Under the pieces are notes generated by a model. That model did not search any database, was not told the origin of the DNA, and was given only the letters and a program-made list of their open reading frames with translations. A program made the position numbers and the translations under genes. Positions 29,960-39,295 of a stretch of DNA of 64,000 nucleotides are shown piece after piece. The stretch comes from Roseovarius marisflavi (GTDB lineage: Bacteria; Pseudomonadota; Alphaproteobacteria; Rhodobacterales; Rhodobacteraceae): positions 62,001 to 126,000 of the forward strand of contig NZ_FRBN01000005.1 of assembly GCF_900142625.1 (NCBI RefSeq). The letters are read 5' to 3'. Numbering within the stretch: the first letter of the stretch is position 1; each line of letters begins with the position of its first letter.

Positions 29960-30460
29960 ATGAAAACGATTAGATTCTTTGTGCTGGTTACGGCCCTTTT
30001 GGGCCTTGCGGCCTGTGGCGCCCCGTCAAAGTTCAAAACCTACAACGGCCCCGAGGTGACCCGGATCATCATCAACAAGGGCGACCGCGAGATGTTTTTG
30101 ATGCACCACAACAGGGTGCTGAAATCCCATGAGGTCGATCTTGGGTTTGCCCCCGAGGGCCATAAGGAATTTGAGGGCGACGGCAAGACGCCAGAGGGCG
30201 ATTATTCCGTCGACCGGCGCAATCCCAACAGCTCTTTTCACCTGTCGCTTGGCATCTCTTACCCCAATGAACAGGATATTGCCTATGCCGAGGTGGCCGG
30301 AAAATCCCCGGGCGGGGACATTTTCATTCACGGCGAGCCGAACAAGCTCGGGGTTTTTGGCCCGGATTGGACGGCGGGGTGTATTTCCGTCACGAACGGC
30401 GAGATCGAGAATATCTATGCCATGGTCCGCGACGGAACGCCTGTGACAATCAACCCCTGA
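29960..30460 (+). CDS. L,D-transpeptidase (YkuD) lipoprotein
   Basis: 166 residues from ATG 29960. A lipoprotein signal ends LAAC (C19), so the mature protein is lipid-anchored. The YkuD catalytic motif is IFIHG followed by WTAGCISVTNGEIENIY. These enzymes form 3-3 cross-links in peptidoglycan or attach proteins to it. A second, Tat-exported member lies at 31144, with a CAP-domain lipoprotein in between. Confidence 0.92.
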   Translation: MKTIRFFVLVTALLGLAACGAPSKFKTYNGPEVTRIIINKGDREMFLMHHNRVLKSHEVDLGFAPEGHKEFEGDGKTPEGDYSVDRRNPNSSFHLSLGISYPNEQDIAYAEVAGKSPGGDIFIHGEPNKLGVFGPDWTAGCISVTNGEIENIYAMVRDGTPVTINP

Positions 30461-30976
30461 TCAACCGCCCAGTACCATTGTCCACCAGATCTTTCCGTTG
30501 TCTTCCTGAAGCCAGGAGAACCCCATCTTTTTGGCGTCCGGCGCAAGAATGACGCGGCGCGAGCCGGGTTCTTCCATCCATGCGGACAGGGTTTCAAGCT
30601 CGGTTTCATAGGTCTCCGAGATCGTCTCGCCAACGAGGTGCCCGGTATAGCCAACGCGCTGAACCCGCTCGATCGGCGAAGAGCCGTCAGAGCCAAAGTG
30701 CCAGGGCCGGTTTTGCAGCGACATATCGCGCGAATGGGTCGCGGCGGCGGCATTCAGCGAGGCATCAAGAATAAGCGGCGATTGCCCGGCGGCCTGGCGC
30801 AGAGAGTTGACAGCATCCAGCATGCGGAACTGAATTTCGGCCGTTTCGCCGGATCTGATGCGATAGAGTTTTGGCAGCGGTTTGCCGTCGGACCCAAGCT
30901 GTAGCGGCGGAGGCGGGGCCGCGCAGGCTGCCAAGGCCAAAAGTGCCGACAGGAAAATGATGTAAAGACGCGCCAT
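30461..30976 (-). CDS. CAP-domain (SCP/PR-1) lipoprotein
   Basis: 171 residues. The signal ends LALAAC (C18), a lipobox. The CAP domain carries the LDAVNSLRQAAGQSPL opening and the ATHSRDMSLQN and GETISE blocks that match its family. The function of bacterial CAP proteins is mostly unknown. It is convergent with the YkuD gene, abutting its stop. Confidence 0.85.
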   Translation of the reverse strand: MARLYIIFLSALLALAACAAPPPPLQLGSDGKPLPKLYRIRSGETAEIQFRMLDAVNSLRQAAGQSPLILDASLNAAAATHSRDMSLQNRPWHFGSDGSSPIERVQRVGYTGHLVGETISETYETELETLSAWMEEPGSRRVILAPDAKKMGFSWLQEDNGKIWWTMVLGG

Positions 30977-31079
30977 GATGTCAAACCACTCGAAATTGTT
31001 GTAGTCTCTGCTTTATCGCGTGAGGCGTTGCGATTCAAACCCACATACGCGCAAGTTCGCCGGATGACAGTTGTTTGAA

Positions 31080-31108
31080 TTGCGACTGCGTCATTCGCGC
31101 CATATATT
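31080..31108 (+). promoter_or_regulatory. Candidate promoter for the Tat-exported L,D-transpeptidase
   Basis: TTGCGA at 31080-31085 and TATATT at 31103-31108 are separated by 17 bases and lie 35 bases before the ATG at 31144. Confidence 0.45.
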
Positions 31109-31143
31109 CCTAAAATCCAAGGACCTATATCTGGAGAACCAAA

Positions 31144-31746
31144 ATGGCCTCTGAAACCCGAGACAACTGGAACCGCCGCGCTTTTCTGGCTGGAACCGCG
31201 GCACTGATCGGGGCACCCGCATTGGCGCAAAGCGTTGATGGAGAAGGCACTGTTGAGATTGAGCGTGACGTCACCGAAACGGTGCGCCACAATATTTCCA
31301 GTTTCCGCACTCTTAGCTGGGAGCCCTATTTCTCGAACCTCAAGAACGGCGCGATCCTTGTCGATATCGATTCGCGTGCGGTTCATTTCTGGAACGAGGA
31401 TCAGTCGGTTTACAAGCTTTATCCGTCCTCCGTGCCGCTGACCGAAGATCTGACGCGTCGCGGCCGTACCTCCGTGGTGCGCAAGGTCGAAGGGCCAAGC
31501 TGGCGTCCGACGCCATCGATGCTGGAGCGTAACCCCGAATGGCCGGCCTATGTCGGGCCGGGCCCTGATAACCCGTTGGGCACCCACGCACTTTACCTTA
31601 GCTGGACATATTATCGAATCCACGGCACCCACGACACACGTAAAATCGGGCGTCGTTCGTCCAATGGATGTGTCGGTCTTTACAACGAACACATCGCCGA
31701 GTTGTTCGGAATGGCCAAAGTGGGCACCCAAGTGTTGCTTATTTGA
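31144..31746 (+). CDS. Tat-exported L,D-transpeptidase (YkuD family)
   Basis: 200 residues. A twin-arginine signal NRRAFLAG (R11, R12) is followed by a hydrophobic run and a cleavage site near APALAQ. The catalytic segment IHGTHDTRKIG precedes RRSSNGCVGLYNEH, with the active-site Cys. This is the ErfK/YbiS-type branch. It is one of two such enzymes within 1.8 kb. Confidence 0.93.
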   Translation: MASETRDNWNRRAFLAGTAALIGAPALAQSVDGEGTVEIERDVTETVRHNISSFRTLSWEPYFSNLKNGAILVDIDSRAVHFWNEDQSVYKLYPSSVPLTEDLTRRGRTSVVRKVEGPSWRPTPSMLERNPEWPAYVGPGPDNPLGTHALYLSWTYYRIHGTHDTRKIGRRSSNGCVGLYNEHIAELFGMAKVGTQVLLI

Positions 31747-31890
31747 CGAAAACGCGGCGTGATATAGCGTCTGTGGCTTAACTTGCGTTTGCAATCGTGT
31801 CGGATTGCTGGTTAGAAAAAAGTTACGAGGTTAAGTCTTGGGTGCTTGGCGTTGTGATACACAGCGTTAAGCCAATATCTGGAGGATAAT

Positions 31891-32079
31891 ATGAAGAAAC
31901 TCGTTCTCGCCGCCGCCCTTAGTGCCGCTGCTTCGACCGCATTCGCTGGCAGCTACGCCGAGCCCGTTATCGAGGCACCGGTAGTTGTTGAAGAAACTGC
32001 AGCTAGCTCGTCTGCTGCTGGCGTATGGGTTCCGCTGGTCCTGTTGGCCATCGTAGCCGCAGTCGTCATTGCTGACTAA
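31891..32079 (+). CDS. Small exported or membrane protein, 62 residues
   Basis: A signal-peptide-like start (MKKLVLAAALSAAASTAFA, cleavage before GSYAEP) is followed by an acidic linker rich in Ala, Val, Glu and Ser. A C-terminal hydrophobic segment VWVPLVLLAIVAAVVIAD is probably membrane-embedded. TGGAGGAT is nine bases upstream and a strong terminator follows. The product is not recognised; similar 60-odd residue proteins are common near ferrochelatase in this order. It is expressed as its own unit by layout. Confidence 0.75.
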   Translation: MKKLVLAAALSAAASTAFAGSYAEPVIEAPVVVEETAASSSAAGVWVPLVLLAIVAAVVIAD

Positions 32080-32100
32080 GTCAGTATTGAAAACAAAGAA

Positions 32101-32129
32101 AAAGGCAGCGGGAAACCGCTGCCTTTTTT
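32101..32129 (+). terminator. Strong intrinsic terminator after the 62-residue protein gene
   Basis: An 11-base stem (AAAGGCAGCGG with CCGCTGCCTTT) and a GAAA tetraloop are followed by a T-run. It also separates this gene from convergent hemH. Confidence 0.92.
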
Positions 32130-32151
32130 CGTTTCTGCCGGGGTGTGGCGC

Positions 32152-33228
32152 TTAATCAAGCCAGCCCTGAAGGTTTGATTCGACAATGGATGCCAGAGCC
32201 CTGATGTGGGCGTCCTGGTCATTCAGGCAGGGAATATAGGTAAATTCCTCGCCGCCCGCCTCTTCAAAGCTTTCGCGGATCTCTTCGTTGATCTCTTCCA
32301 GCGTTTCGATGCAGTCAGCGGAAAACGCCGGCGCCATCACGGCGATCCGTTTCTTGCCGTCTTCGCGGGCAAGTCGGGCAACCTCGTCCACTGTATAGGG
32401 CTTTAGCCATTCTTCGGGGCCAAAGACCGACTGGAACGTGGTGGTGATCTGGGTGTTATCCCAGCCAAGCTGCTCTTTCAGAAGCCGCGTGGTTTTCTGG
32501 CAATGGCAGTGATAGGGGTCACCCTGCATCAGATAGCGTTTCGGCATTCCGTGATAGGACACCACAAGGATATCGGGGCGCTTTTCGATGTTCGCATAGG
32601 CGGTCTCGACCGATTCGGCCAAGGCCTCGATATAAAGCGGGTTTTCGAAATAGGGTTCGACCACGCGGGCGATCGGCTGCCATGTTTCGTCCATCAGCGC
32701 GCGAAAGAACTGATCGTTGGCGGTGGCCGATGTGGCGCCGGCGTAATGCGGGTAAAGCGGAAAGAACAGGATCCGGGTACAGCCGGCCTCGACCATGGCG
32801 CGAACCTTGGATTTGGTCGACGGATTGCCATAGCGCATGCAGAAATCAACCATCACCTGATCGCCGTACCTTGCCTCAAGCGCGGTGGCCATCTTTGCGG
32901 TCTGGTCACGGGTGATGGTCATCAGCGGGCTTTCGCCCTTATCCTCGTTCCAGATGGATTTATAGGCGTGCCCGCTGGTGAACGGGCGCTTGGTCAGGAT
33001 GATCAGCTGTAACAGCGGCTGCCATTTCCAGGGGGCATAGTCGATGACACGACGATCCGAGAGGAATTCGTTCAGATAGCGGCGCATTGACCAGTAATCG
33101 TAATTATCAGGCGTCCCGAGATTGGCCAGCAGAACCCCCGTCTTGGCGCGTGGAATTGCGGGGTGATCGCCGGGCGCATGGGGCGGACGAACGGCAGGGT
33201 TGCTTGCATCGGGCATGGTCTGGGTCAA
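32152..33228 (-). CDS. hemH: Ferrochelatase
   Basis: 358 residues. The N-terminal GVLLANLGTPD, the SYHGMPKRY block with the active-site His, and PAFSADCIETLEE with the catalytic Glu are intact. It inserts ferrous iron into protoporphyrin IX. A DPYHCHCQKT segment and several other cysteines may hold an iron-sulfur cluster as in some alphaproteobacterial relatives; this is not certain. It pairs functionally with hemJ at 982. Confidence 0.96.
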   Translation of the reverse strand: MTQTMPDASNPAVRPPHAPGDHPAIPRAKTGVLLANLGTPDNYDYWSMRRYLNEFLSDRRVIDYAPWKWQPLLQLIILTKRPFTSGHAYKSIWNEDKGESPLMTITRDQTAKMATALEARYGDQVMVDFCMRYGNPSTKSKVRAMVEAGCTRILFFPLYPHYAGATSATANDQFFRALMDETWQPIARVVEPYFENPLYIEALAESVETAYANIEKRPDILVVSYHGMPKRYLMQGDPYHCHCQKTTRLLKEQLGWDNTQITTTFQSVFGPEEWLKPYTVDEVARLAREDGKKRIAVMAPAFSADCIETLEEINEEIRESFEEAGGEEFTYIPCLNDQDAHIRALASIVESNLQGWLD

Positions 33229-33276
33229 TCCTTACTGTCTCGGGTTACGGTTGACATAAAGGTTGTGACCCCAAGG

Positions 33277-34092
33277 TCAATCTTTCAGGGGTGTTTCTTT
33301 GGCCCCGAGGGCATCGGCGAGCCGTGCACCGGCCGATCCGGGGCGCAGGGGCCGGGGCTGGCTTGCATCCGGGGACCAGCCGGTCAGGAATATCATCTCG
33401 AAGGTGGCGGGAATGCGCCCGTCGGTATCGCCAAACTCTTGGGTGTAGATCTCTGCGGCCCGATCAAACAGCGCGCGCCGGGTTGCGCGCCGCGGCCGGT
33501 TGGTCATTGCGTTGCCCTCGCCCATCGCGCGCAATTCACGCATAAGGTGGCGCGGTGAGCCATAGCTTGTCTTGAGCGGCAGGGTGTCGGCCACCGGAAG
33601 GGCAAAGCCCGCGCGTTGCAGCAAAGCGCCAAGATCGCGGATTTCACCCATCGGCAGGATGCGCGGCGATAGCCCGCCAAGCAGGTCTGATTCCGCCTGC
33701 GCCAGCGCGATGCGCAGCTCATGCAGGGTTTCGCCACCAAACAACACCGTCAGCAAAAGACCATCGGGTTTAAGCGCGCGCCGCGCCTGAATAAGCTGAC
33801 CCACCGGATCATTGGCCCAATGCAGGCATAACGCGTGGATCACCAGATCATGCGATTGCGGTGCAAGCGTAAGGGTTTCGTCATCCTTGACGCAAAGGGC
33901 CTTTGGGAAGCGATTTTGCCAGAACTCTGGAAAACCCGTCACCACGGCGGGCGCGGTAAAGGATTTCTTAACCACGCTCAGGCGATCCTTGATCTCATCA
34001 GCAGCGGTTTCATGCAGAAACCAGACAGGCGCGCGCAAGGCGCGTTGGCGATTGCGGATCAGGGCGGAACGGTCTGTCAGGGCTTGCATCAT
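33277..34092 (-). CDS. BioC/NDUFAF5-like SAM-dependent methyltransferase family protein
   Basis: About 271 residues from ATG 34092 (or 34089). The open frame is longer, but those codons cover the comF start. The middle has a methyltransferase fold with the HDLVIHALCLHWANDPVGQL and KPDGLLLTVLFGGETL blocks of BioC-like proteins. The glycine-rich motif I is degenerate (VVTGFPEFW), as in NDUFAF5 relatives that act as arginine hydroxylases. Which reaction it performs is not clear. It is divergent from comF. Confidence 0.8.
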   Translation of the reverse strand: MMQALTDRSALIRNRQRALRAPVWFLHETAADEIKDRLSVVKKSFTAPAVVTGFPEFWQNRFPKALCVKDDETLTLAPQSHDLVIHALCLHWANDPVGQLIQARRALKPDGLLLTVLFGGETLHELRIALAQAESDLLGGLSPRILPMGEIRDLGALLQRAGFALPVADTLPLKTSYGSPRHLMRELRAMGEGNAMTNRPRRATRRALFDRAAEIYTQEFGDTDGRIPATFEMIFLTGWSPDASQPRPLRPGSAGARLADALGAKETPLKD

Positions 34093-34113
34093 AGCGGGGA
34101 CAATAGGGCGAGT

Positions 34114-34839
34114 ATGCAGGCTTTTCAAACGGCACTTCAGGTGGTTTATCCGGCGCGCTGCACTTCGTGTGGTTGCCATGTCGAAAGCGATTTTGGCCTG
34201 TGCGGGCCGTGTTGGCGCGACACGCCGTTCATTGCCGGCCTGGTGTGCGATACCTGCGGTGTGCCCCTGCCGGGCGAAGGCGGAGGTCATGCAGAGCACT
34301 GCGATGAGTGCCTGAGCGTGGCACGACCCTGGTCGCGGGGGCGATCGGCGCTTGTGTATCGCGAAAACGGGCGCAAGCTTGTTCTGGCGCTCAAACACGG
34401 CGACCGTCATGATGTTGTGCGCCCTGCGGCGCTCTGGATGGCGCGGGTCGCGCAACCGCTTTTGACCTGCAACACGCTCATCGCACCGGTGCCCCTGCAT
34501 TGGTTGCGGATGCTCAAGCGGCGGTTCAACCAATCCGCTCTTTTGGCACAGGCGCTGGCGCGTGAGACCACCTTGCCGGTCTGTCCCGATCTGTTGATTC
34601 GCCCGAAACACACCCGATCTCTCAAAGGAATGGGGGTTGAGGAGCGTCACGCTATGCTTGATGGCGCGATTCGTGTTCATCCCAAGCGCCGGGCCGAACT
34701 TATCGGTCGCACGGTGCTTTTGGTGGATGATGTAATGACATCGGGGGCCACGCTTTCGGCGGCGGCGCAGGCCTGTTTTTCGGCAGGCGCACAAGATGTG
34801 CACATACTAACACTGGCGCGCACGGCCAAGGATGCCTAA
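34114..34839 (+). CDS. comF: ComF family phosphoribosyltransferase-like protein
   Basis: 241 residues from ATG 34114. Zinc-binding pairs CTSCG, CGPCW, CDTCG and CDEC are in the first 70 residues. The PRPP-binding loop VLLVDDVMTSGATL is at the C-terminus. ComF supports DNA uptake or ssDNA handling in competent bacteria. It leads a run with grxC, a nitrilase and a MarR regulator. Confidence 0.92.
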   Translation: MQAFQTALQVVYPARCTSCGCHVESDFGLCGPCWRDTPFIAGLVCDTCGVPLPGEGGGHAEHCDECLSVARPWSRGRSALVYRENGRKLVLALKHGDRHDVVRPAALWMARVAQPLLTCNTLIAPVPLHWLRMLKRRFNQSALLAQALARETTLPVCPDLLIRPKHTRSLKGMGVEERHAMLDGAIRVHPKRRAELIGRTVLLVDDVMTSGATLSAAAQACFSAGAQDVHILTLARTAKDA

Positions 34840-34872
34840 GTTCCTGTCAAACAGGATTACGAAAGCGCCAAG

Positions 34873-35130
34873 ATGAAACCAGTCGAAATCTACTCCTCGC
34901 CTCTTTGCGGGTTTTGCCACGCGGCCAAGCGGTTGCTCAAGCAAAAGGGCGTCAACTTTTCGGAAATCAATGTGCTGGCCCAACCGGCCCGCAAATCCGA
35001 GATGCTGAAACGTGCAAACGGGCGACATACCGTGCCGCAAATCTTCGTGGGCGATACCCATGTCGGCGGGTATGATGATCTCTCTGCGCTTGAGCGAGCA
35101 GGTAAGCTCGATTCTTTGCTGGCCAAGTGA
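34873..35130 (+). CDS. grxC: Glutaredoxin 3
   Basis: 85 residues with the glutaredoxin fold. The active site is C12-G-F-C15 in place of the usual CPYC. The TVPQIFV and GGYDDL glutathione-binding blocks are intact. It reduces disulfides at the expense of glutathione. The stop overlaps the start of the next gene (TGATG). Confidence 0.93.
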   Translation: MKPVEIYSSPLCGFCHAAKRLLKQKGVNFSEINVLAQPARKSEMLKRANGRHTVPQIFVGDTHVGGYDDLSALERAGKLDSLLAK

Positions 35131-35969
35131 TGCCGATGCGCGCGGGGCTTGTTCAACTTAACAGCAGCGATGATCCGGCAGCGAACCTGCCGGTCACGCT
35201 TGCGTTTATTGACGACGCCATCGCGCAGGGGGCTGACTTTGTCCTGACGCCCGAGGTGACCAATTGCGTCTCTGGAAGCCGCTCGCATCAACAGGCGGTT
35301 CTGCATCCCGAGGAGAGCGACCCGACGCTCAAGGCGTTGCGTGTCAAGGCGGCAGAGCGGAAGATCTGGCTTTTGATCGGCTCGCTTGCGCTCAAGACAA
35401 ACGATCCGGATGGCCGGTTTGCCAATCGGTGCTTTCTGATCGGGCCGGATGGCGGGATCGTCGCGCGCTATGACAAGATTCACATGTTCGATGTCGATGT
35501 GTCGCCCGAAGAAACCTATCGCGAATCAGACGGATTTCGCCCCGGCAGTCGCGCTGTTGTCGCGGACCTTCCGATTGGACGGCTTGGCCTTAGCATTTGC
35601 TATGACATCCGCTTTCCGCATCTTTACCGCCGCCTTGCCCATGCCGGGGCGCGCATCCTGAGCGTGCCTGCGGCGTTTTCCTATGTCACCGGCGCCGCGC
35701 ATTGGGAAAGCCTTTTGCGCGCGCGGGCGATTGAAAACGGCTGTTACGTTCTTGCCCCGGCGCAGACCGGCACCCATGCGGCAAGCACCGGGCGGGCCCG
35801 GAAAACACACGGTCACAGCCTTGTTGTCGCCCCCTGGGGCGAGGTTCTGGCCGATGGCGGCACAGAGCCCGGCGTTGTGATGGTTGATCTGGACCCGGCC
35901 GAAGTTGAAAGCGCGCGGGCGCGTGTCCCGTCCTTGCGTCATGACACGCAGTTTGATGGCCCGGCATGA
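35130..35969 (+). CDS. Carbon-nitrogen hydrolase (nitrilase / NIT2 omega-amidase-like)
   Basis: 279 residues from ATG 35130. The catalytic triad is E42 (TPEVTN), K116 (YDKIHMF) and C157 (SICYDIRFP). The block order fits the NIT1/NIT2 branch, whose members hydrolyse deaminated glutathione or 2-oxoglutaramate-type amides. Its location just behind glutaredoxin favours repair of deaminated glutathione, which is inference. The stop overlaps the MarR start by four bases. Confidence 0.9.
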   Translation: MPMRAGLVQLNSSDDPAANLPVTLAFIDDAIAQGADFVLTPEVTNCVSGSRSHQQAVLHPEESDPTLKALRVKAAERKIWLLIGSLALKTNDPDGRFANRCFLIGPDGGIVARYDKIHMFDVDVSPEETYRESDGFRPGSRAVVADLPIGRLGLSICYDIRFPHLYRRLAHAGARILSVPAAFSYVTGAAHWESLLRARAIENGCYVLAPAQTGTHAASTGRARKTHGHSLVVAPWGEVLADGGTEPGVVMVDLDPAEVESARARVPSLRHDTQFDGPA

Positions 35970-36412
35970 ACGATTCGGCCAGCAATTCCCTGGCGGTGGC
36001 CCTGTTCAGTGAAATCCTCACCAATGAACAGCTTATCCGCAATCGGCTAAGCCGGGTGTTGCCCAAGGGCATGGAAATCTCACACTTCTCGGTTCTCAAC
36101 CACCTTGCCCGCACCGGTGACGAGCGAAGCCCGGCGCAACTCGCCAAGAGCTTTCACGTGACGCGCGGCGCGATGACCAACACGCTCAGCAAGCTGGAAT
36201 GGGCCGGATACGTGCATATCCGCCCCGATTGGGATGATGCGCGCCGCAAGATGGTCGCGATAAGCCCGTCTGGGCGACAAGCACGCGACGCCGCCATCGC
36301 CGCGATCACCCCGATGGTCTCGGAATTGATCAGCGATCTTGGCGAAGACAGAGTGCGCGCAAGCCTTCCGGTGCTGCGCGAGCTGCGCTCGAAGCTGGAA
36401 CCGGGGGTTTAG
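35966..36412 (+). CDS. MarR family transcriptional regulator
   Basis: 148 residues with a winged helix: [25 protein letters not shown] recognition helix and [15 protein letters not shown] wing. It is the last gene of the comF-grxC-nitrilase run, with ATGA overlap. Its ligand is unknown. The stop overlaps the convergent ubiG by four bases. Confidence 0.9.
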   Translation: MNDSASNSLAVALFSEILTNEQLIRNRLSRVLPKGMEISHFSVLNHLARTGDERSPAQLAKSFHVTRGAMTNTLSKLEWAGYVHIRPDWDDARRKMVAISPSGRQARDAAIAAITPMVSELISDLGEDRVRASLPVLRELRSKLEPGV

Positions 36413-37167
36413 CCCGGCTTGACGCTTGCGGTGACGTAATTCACGCTCAGATCCCTGTCCGACAGACGCCAGACCCAGGTGATCGGGTTGAACACAAAGC
36501 CCTTGCGATCGACCGGATCAAGACCTGCCTTGCGCAGCAGCTCGAACAACTCGTCCGGCGTGATGAATTTTGACCATTCATGCGTGCCCTTGGGCAGCCA
36601 GCGCATCACGTACTCCGCGCCGACAATCGCCATGGCAAAGCTTTTGGGATTGCGGTTGATGGTCGAACAAATCTGAATCCCGCCGGGTTTAAGCAGCTGC
36701 TGACAGGCGGTGAGATAGGCCATGGGATCGGCCACATGCTCGACCACTTCCATGTTCAGAACGGCATCGAACTGTTCCCCTGCCGCCGCCAAATCTTCGG
36801 CGGTGGTGTGGCGGTAATCAATCGCAAGGCCGGATTGCTCGGCATGGACCTGTGCAACGGGGATGTTGCGGGGGGCGGCGTCTGCGCCGACAACCTCGGC
36901 GCCCAAACGCGCCATCGGCTCGCTTAACAGCCCGCCACCACAGCCGATATCGAGAATACGCAGCCCCTTGAACGGCGCGTCCTGAGACAGATCGCGGTCA
37001 AATTCTGCCGCGATTTGCGAGGTGATATAGTCAAGACGGCAGGGGTTCAGCATGTGAAGCGGCTTGAACTTTCCGTTCGGATCCCACCATTCGGCGGCCA
37101 TTGCCTCGAACTTGGCGACTTCGCCTGGATCAATAGTGCTCTGAGCGGCTTGCATTCTGCTCTCCAT
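36409..37167 (-). CDS. ubiG: Ubiquinone biosynthesis O-methyltransferase UbiG
   Basis: About 252 residues from ATG 37167 or 248 from ATG 37155. The family opening [19 protein letters not shown] and the SAM motif [18 protein letters not shown] are present, with MEVVEHV after them. UbiG performs both O-methylations in ubiquinone synthesis. Confidence 0.96.
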   Translation of the reverse strand: MESRMQAAQSTIDPGEVAKFEAMAAEWWDPNGKFKPLHMLNPCRLDYITSQIAAEFDRDLSQDAPFKGLRILDIGCGGGLLSEPMARLGAEVVGADAAPRNIPVAQVHAEQSGLAIDYRHTTAEDLAAAGEQFDAVLNMEVVEHVADPMAYLTACQQLLKPGGIQICSTINRNPKSFAMAIVGAEYVMRWLPKGTHEWSKFITPDELFELLRKAGLDPVDRKGFVFNPITWVWRLSDRDLSVNYVTASVKPG

Positions 37168-37203
37168 ATGCTCTTTTGGTCATGCGCGTTATATAGGACA
37201 TTC

Positions 37204-38178
37204 ATGGACAAATTCTCAGGCCAAAAGAGCGCAGTTCAATATCTATATCCCCCGGTCGAACCATTTGACCGGCAAATGATGGATGTGGGCGACGGGCACA
37301 GCATTTATGTCGAACAATCCGGCCGCCGCGATGGCCTGCCGGTGGTGGTGTTGCATGGTGGTCCGGGCGGCGGGTGCAGCCCGGCGATGCGGCGCTATTT
37401 CGATCCGGCGATCTATCGGATCATCCTGTTTGATCAGCGCGGGTGCGGGCGGTCAAAGCCCCACGCCAGTGTCGAGGACAACACCACATGGCATCTGGTA
37501 GCCGATATCGAGCATATCCGCCGCGCGCTTGATATCGAAAGCTGGATCGTCTTTGGCGGAAGCTGGGGCGCGACGCTTGCCTTGATCTACGCACAGGCCC
37601 ATCCGGGCCCGGTGACCCATCTTGTGTTGCGCGGTGTGTTCACCATGACAGAGGCCGAGCTGAACTGGTTCTATGGCGGCGGGGCAGGGGCGTTCTGGCC
37701 GGAAACATGGCATCAGTTTCAGGCGTTGATCCCCGAGGATGAACAGGACGACATGATCGCCGCCTATCACCGGCGGTTGTTTTCGGGGCTTTTGAACGAA
37801 GAGGTGCGATATGCCAAGGCGTGGTCAGCTTGGGAAAATGCGCTAGCCACAGTGCATTCCACCGGCGTTGGCGGCGATAGCCCGGCGGATTATGCACGCG
37901 CCTTTGCGCGACTTGAAAACCACTATTTCACCCATCGCGGATTTTTGGAGTATGACGGCCAAATCCTTGATCAGATACATAAAATCGCCCACATCCCCGG
38001 CACCATCGTGCAGGGGCGCTATGATATGATCTGTCCGCCCGGCACCGCCTATCAACTGGCGCGCGTTTGGAAAAACGCCGATTTGCGGATGATTCCGGTG
38101 GCCGGTCATGCCCTGTCAGAGCCGGGCATAAGCGCCGAATTGGTGGGCGTGATGAACCGGCTTGCGCAAAAAGCCTGA
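37204..38178 (+). CDS. pip: Proline iminopeptidase
   Basis: 324 residues from ATG 37204. The oxyanion segment HGGPGGG at 51-57, the nucleophile S120 in GGSWGATLAL, and the late catalytic Asp (YDMICPP) and His (VAGHAL) fit the alpha/beta-hydrolase S33 family. It releases N-terminal proline from peptides and acts in the cytoplasm. Confidence 0.94.
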   Translation: MDKFSGQKSAVQYLYPPVEPFDRQMMDVGDGHSIYVEQSGRRDGLPVVVLHGGPGGGCSPAMRRYFDPAIYRIILFDQRGCGRSKPHASVEDNTTWHLVADIEHIRRALDIESWIVFGGSWGATLALIYAQAHPGPVTHLVLRGVFTMTEAELNWFYGGGAGAFWPETWHQFQALIPEDEQDDMIAAYHRRLFSGLLNEEVRYAKAWSAWENALATVHSTGVGGDSPADYARAFARLENHYFTHRGFLEYDGQILDQIHKIAHIPGTIVQGRYDMICPPGTAYQLARVWKNADLRMIPVAGHALSEPGISAELVGVMNRLAQKA

Positions 38179-38233
38179 AGTCTCGGGGCTATAAGCGCTT
38201 TTCCCGGCGCTTTTCCCGCGATATCCCAGAGGC

Positions 38234-39289
38234 ATGGAAACGCTACCCGACCTATATGCCCGGCGTGTGGCCGAGGGCACGCTGACCCGCGATGCGGCGC
38301 AAGAGGCCGCTTTGCCCGAATTCGAGAGGATTCGGCATGCTTTGAGCGAGCAGCCGCGCAAAGGCTGGTTTCGCCGCGCGCCAGAGCCGCCCAAGGGGCT
38401 TTATCTCTGGGGCGGGGTCGGGCGCGGTAAATCCATGTTGATGGATTTGTTTGTCGAGACGGTCGATGTGCCCAAGCGACGGGTGCATTTTCACGCCTTC
38501 ATGCAGGAAATCCATGCCGGGTTGCATGCGGCGCGCGCGCGCAACGAAAGCGATGCCCTTGCCCCGGTGGCAAAGGAGGTCGCCGATTCGGTGCGCCTTT
38601 TGGCGTTTGACGAGATGCAGATCACCGATATCACCGATGCAATGATTGTTGGCCGCCTGTTCGAGGCACTCTTTGCCGCTGGTGTCGTGGTGGTCACGAC
38701 CAGCAATCGCGTTCCTGATGATCTTTATAAAAACGGCTTGAACCGACAGCTTTTCCTGCCCTTCATCGAGATCGTCAAAGAGCGGATGGTCGTATATGAA
38801 ATGACAAGTCCGGTGGATTACCGGCAGGAGCGCCTTGCCGGCAGCCCAAGTTATTTTACCCCGATCAATGAAGCATCGCATGCCGAGGTTCAGAGTATCT
38901 GGCAGGATCTGACCGGCGGGGGCGGTGAGCCACATAAGATTATCGTCAACAAACGCGAGGTCGAAATCCCGGCGTTTCACAACGGCGTGGCGCGGGCCAC
39001 GTTTTACGACCTTTGCGGTAAAGCCCTTGGCCCGGCGGATTATCTCGCGCTGGCAGAGGCGGCGCGGGTACTTATCCTTGAGGATATCCCACAGCTTGGG
39101 CGCAGCAATTTCAACGAGGCCAAGCGTTTTGTTACTCTGATTGACGCGCTTTACGAGGCGCGGGTGCGGCTTATCTGTTCAGCGGCGGCAAAGCCGGAAT
39201 ACCTTTATATTGAGGGCGAAGGATCGTTTGAATTTGAACGCACCGCCAGCCGTCTGCGCGAAATGCAGTCTGACGGCTGGGGCGAGTGA
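38234..39289 (+). CDS. zapE: AFG1-like cell division ATPase ZapE
   Basis: 351 residues with Walker A GGVGRGKS at 60-67, Walker B LLAFDEMQI and the TTSNRVPDDLYKNGLNR sensor region. ZapE is a membrane-associated ATPase that affects the Z ring during constriction. It is convergent with the ABC ATPase gene. Confidence 0.94.
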   Translation: METLPDLYARRVAEGTLTRDAAQEAALPEFERIRHALSEQPRKGWFRRAPEPPKGLYLWGGVGRGKSMLMDLFVETVDVPKRRVHFHAFMQEIHAGLHAARARNESDALAPVAKEVADSVRLLAFDEMQITDITDAMIVGRLFEALFAAGVVVVTTSNRVPDDLYKNGLNRQLFLPFIEIVKERMVVYEMTSPVDYRQERLAGSPSYFTPINEASHAEVQSIWQDLTGGGGEPHKIIVNKREVEIPAFHNGVARATFYDLCGKALGPADYLALAEAARVLILEDIPQLGRSNFNEAKRFVTLIDALYEARVRLICSAAAKPEYLYIEGEGSFEFERTASRLREMQSDGWGE

Positions 39290-39295
39290 CGCGGC

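Noticed and set aside
36150..36165. A second parS-like core (TTTCACGTGA) in the MarR gene
   Set aside because: Only 11 of 16 bases match.
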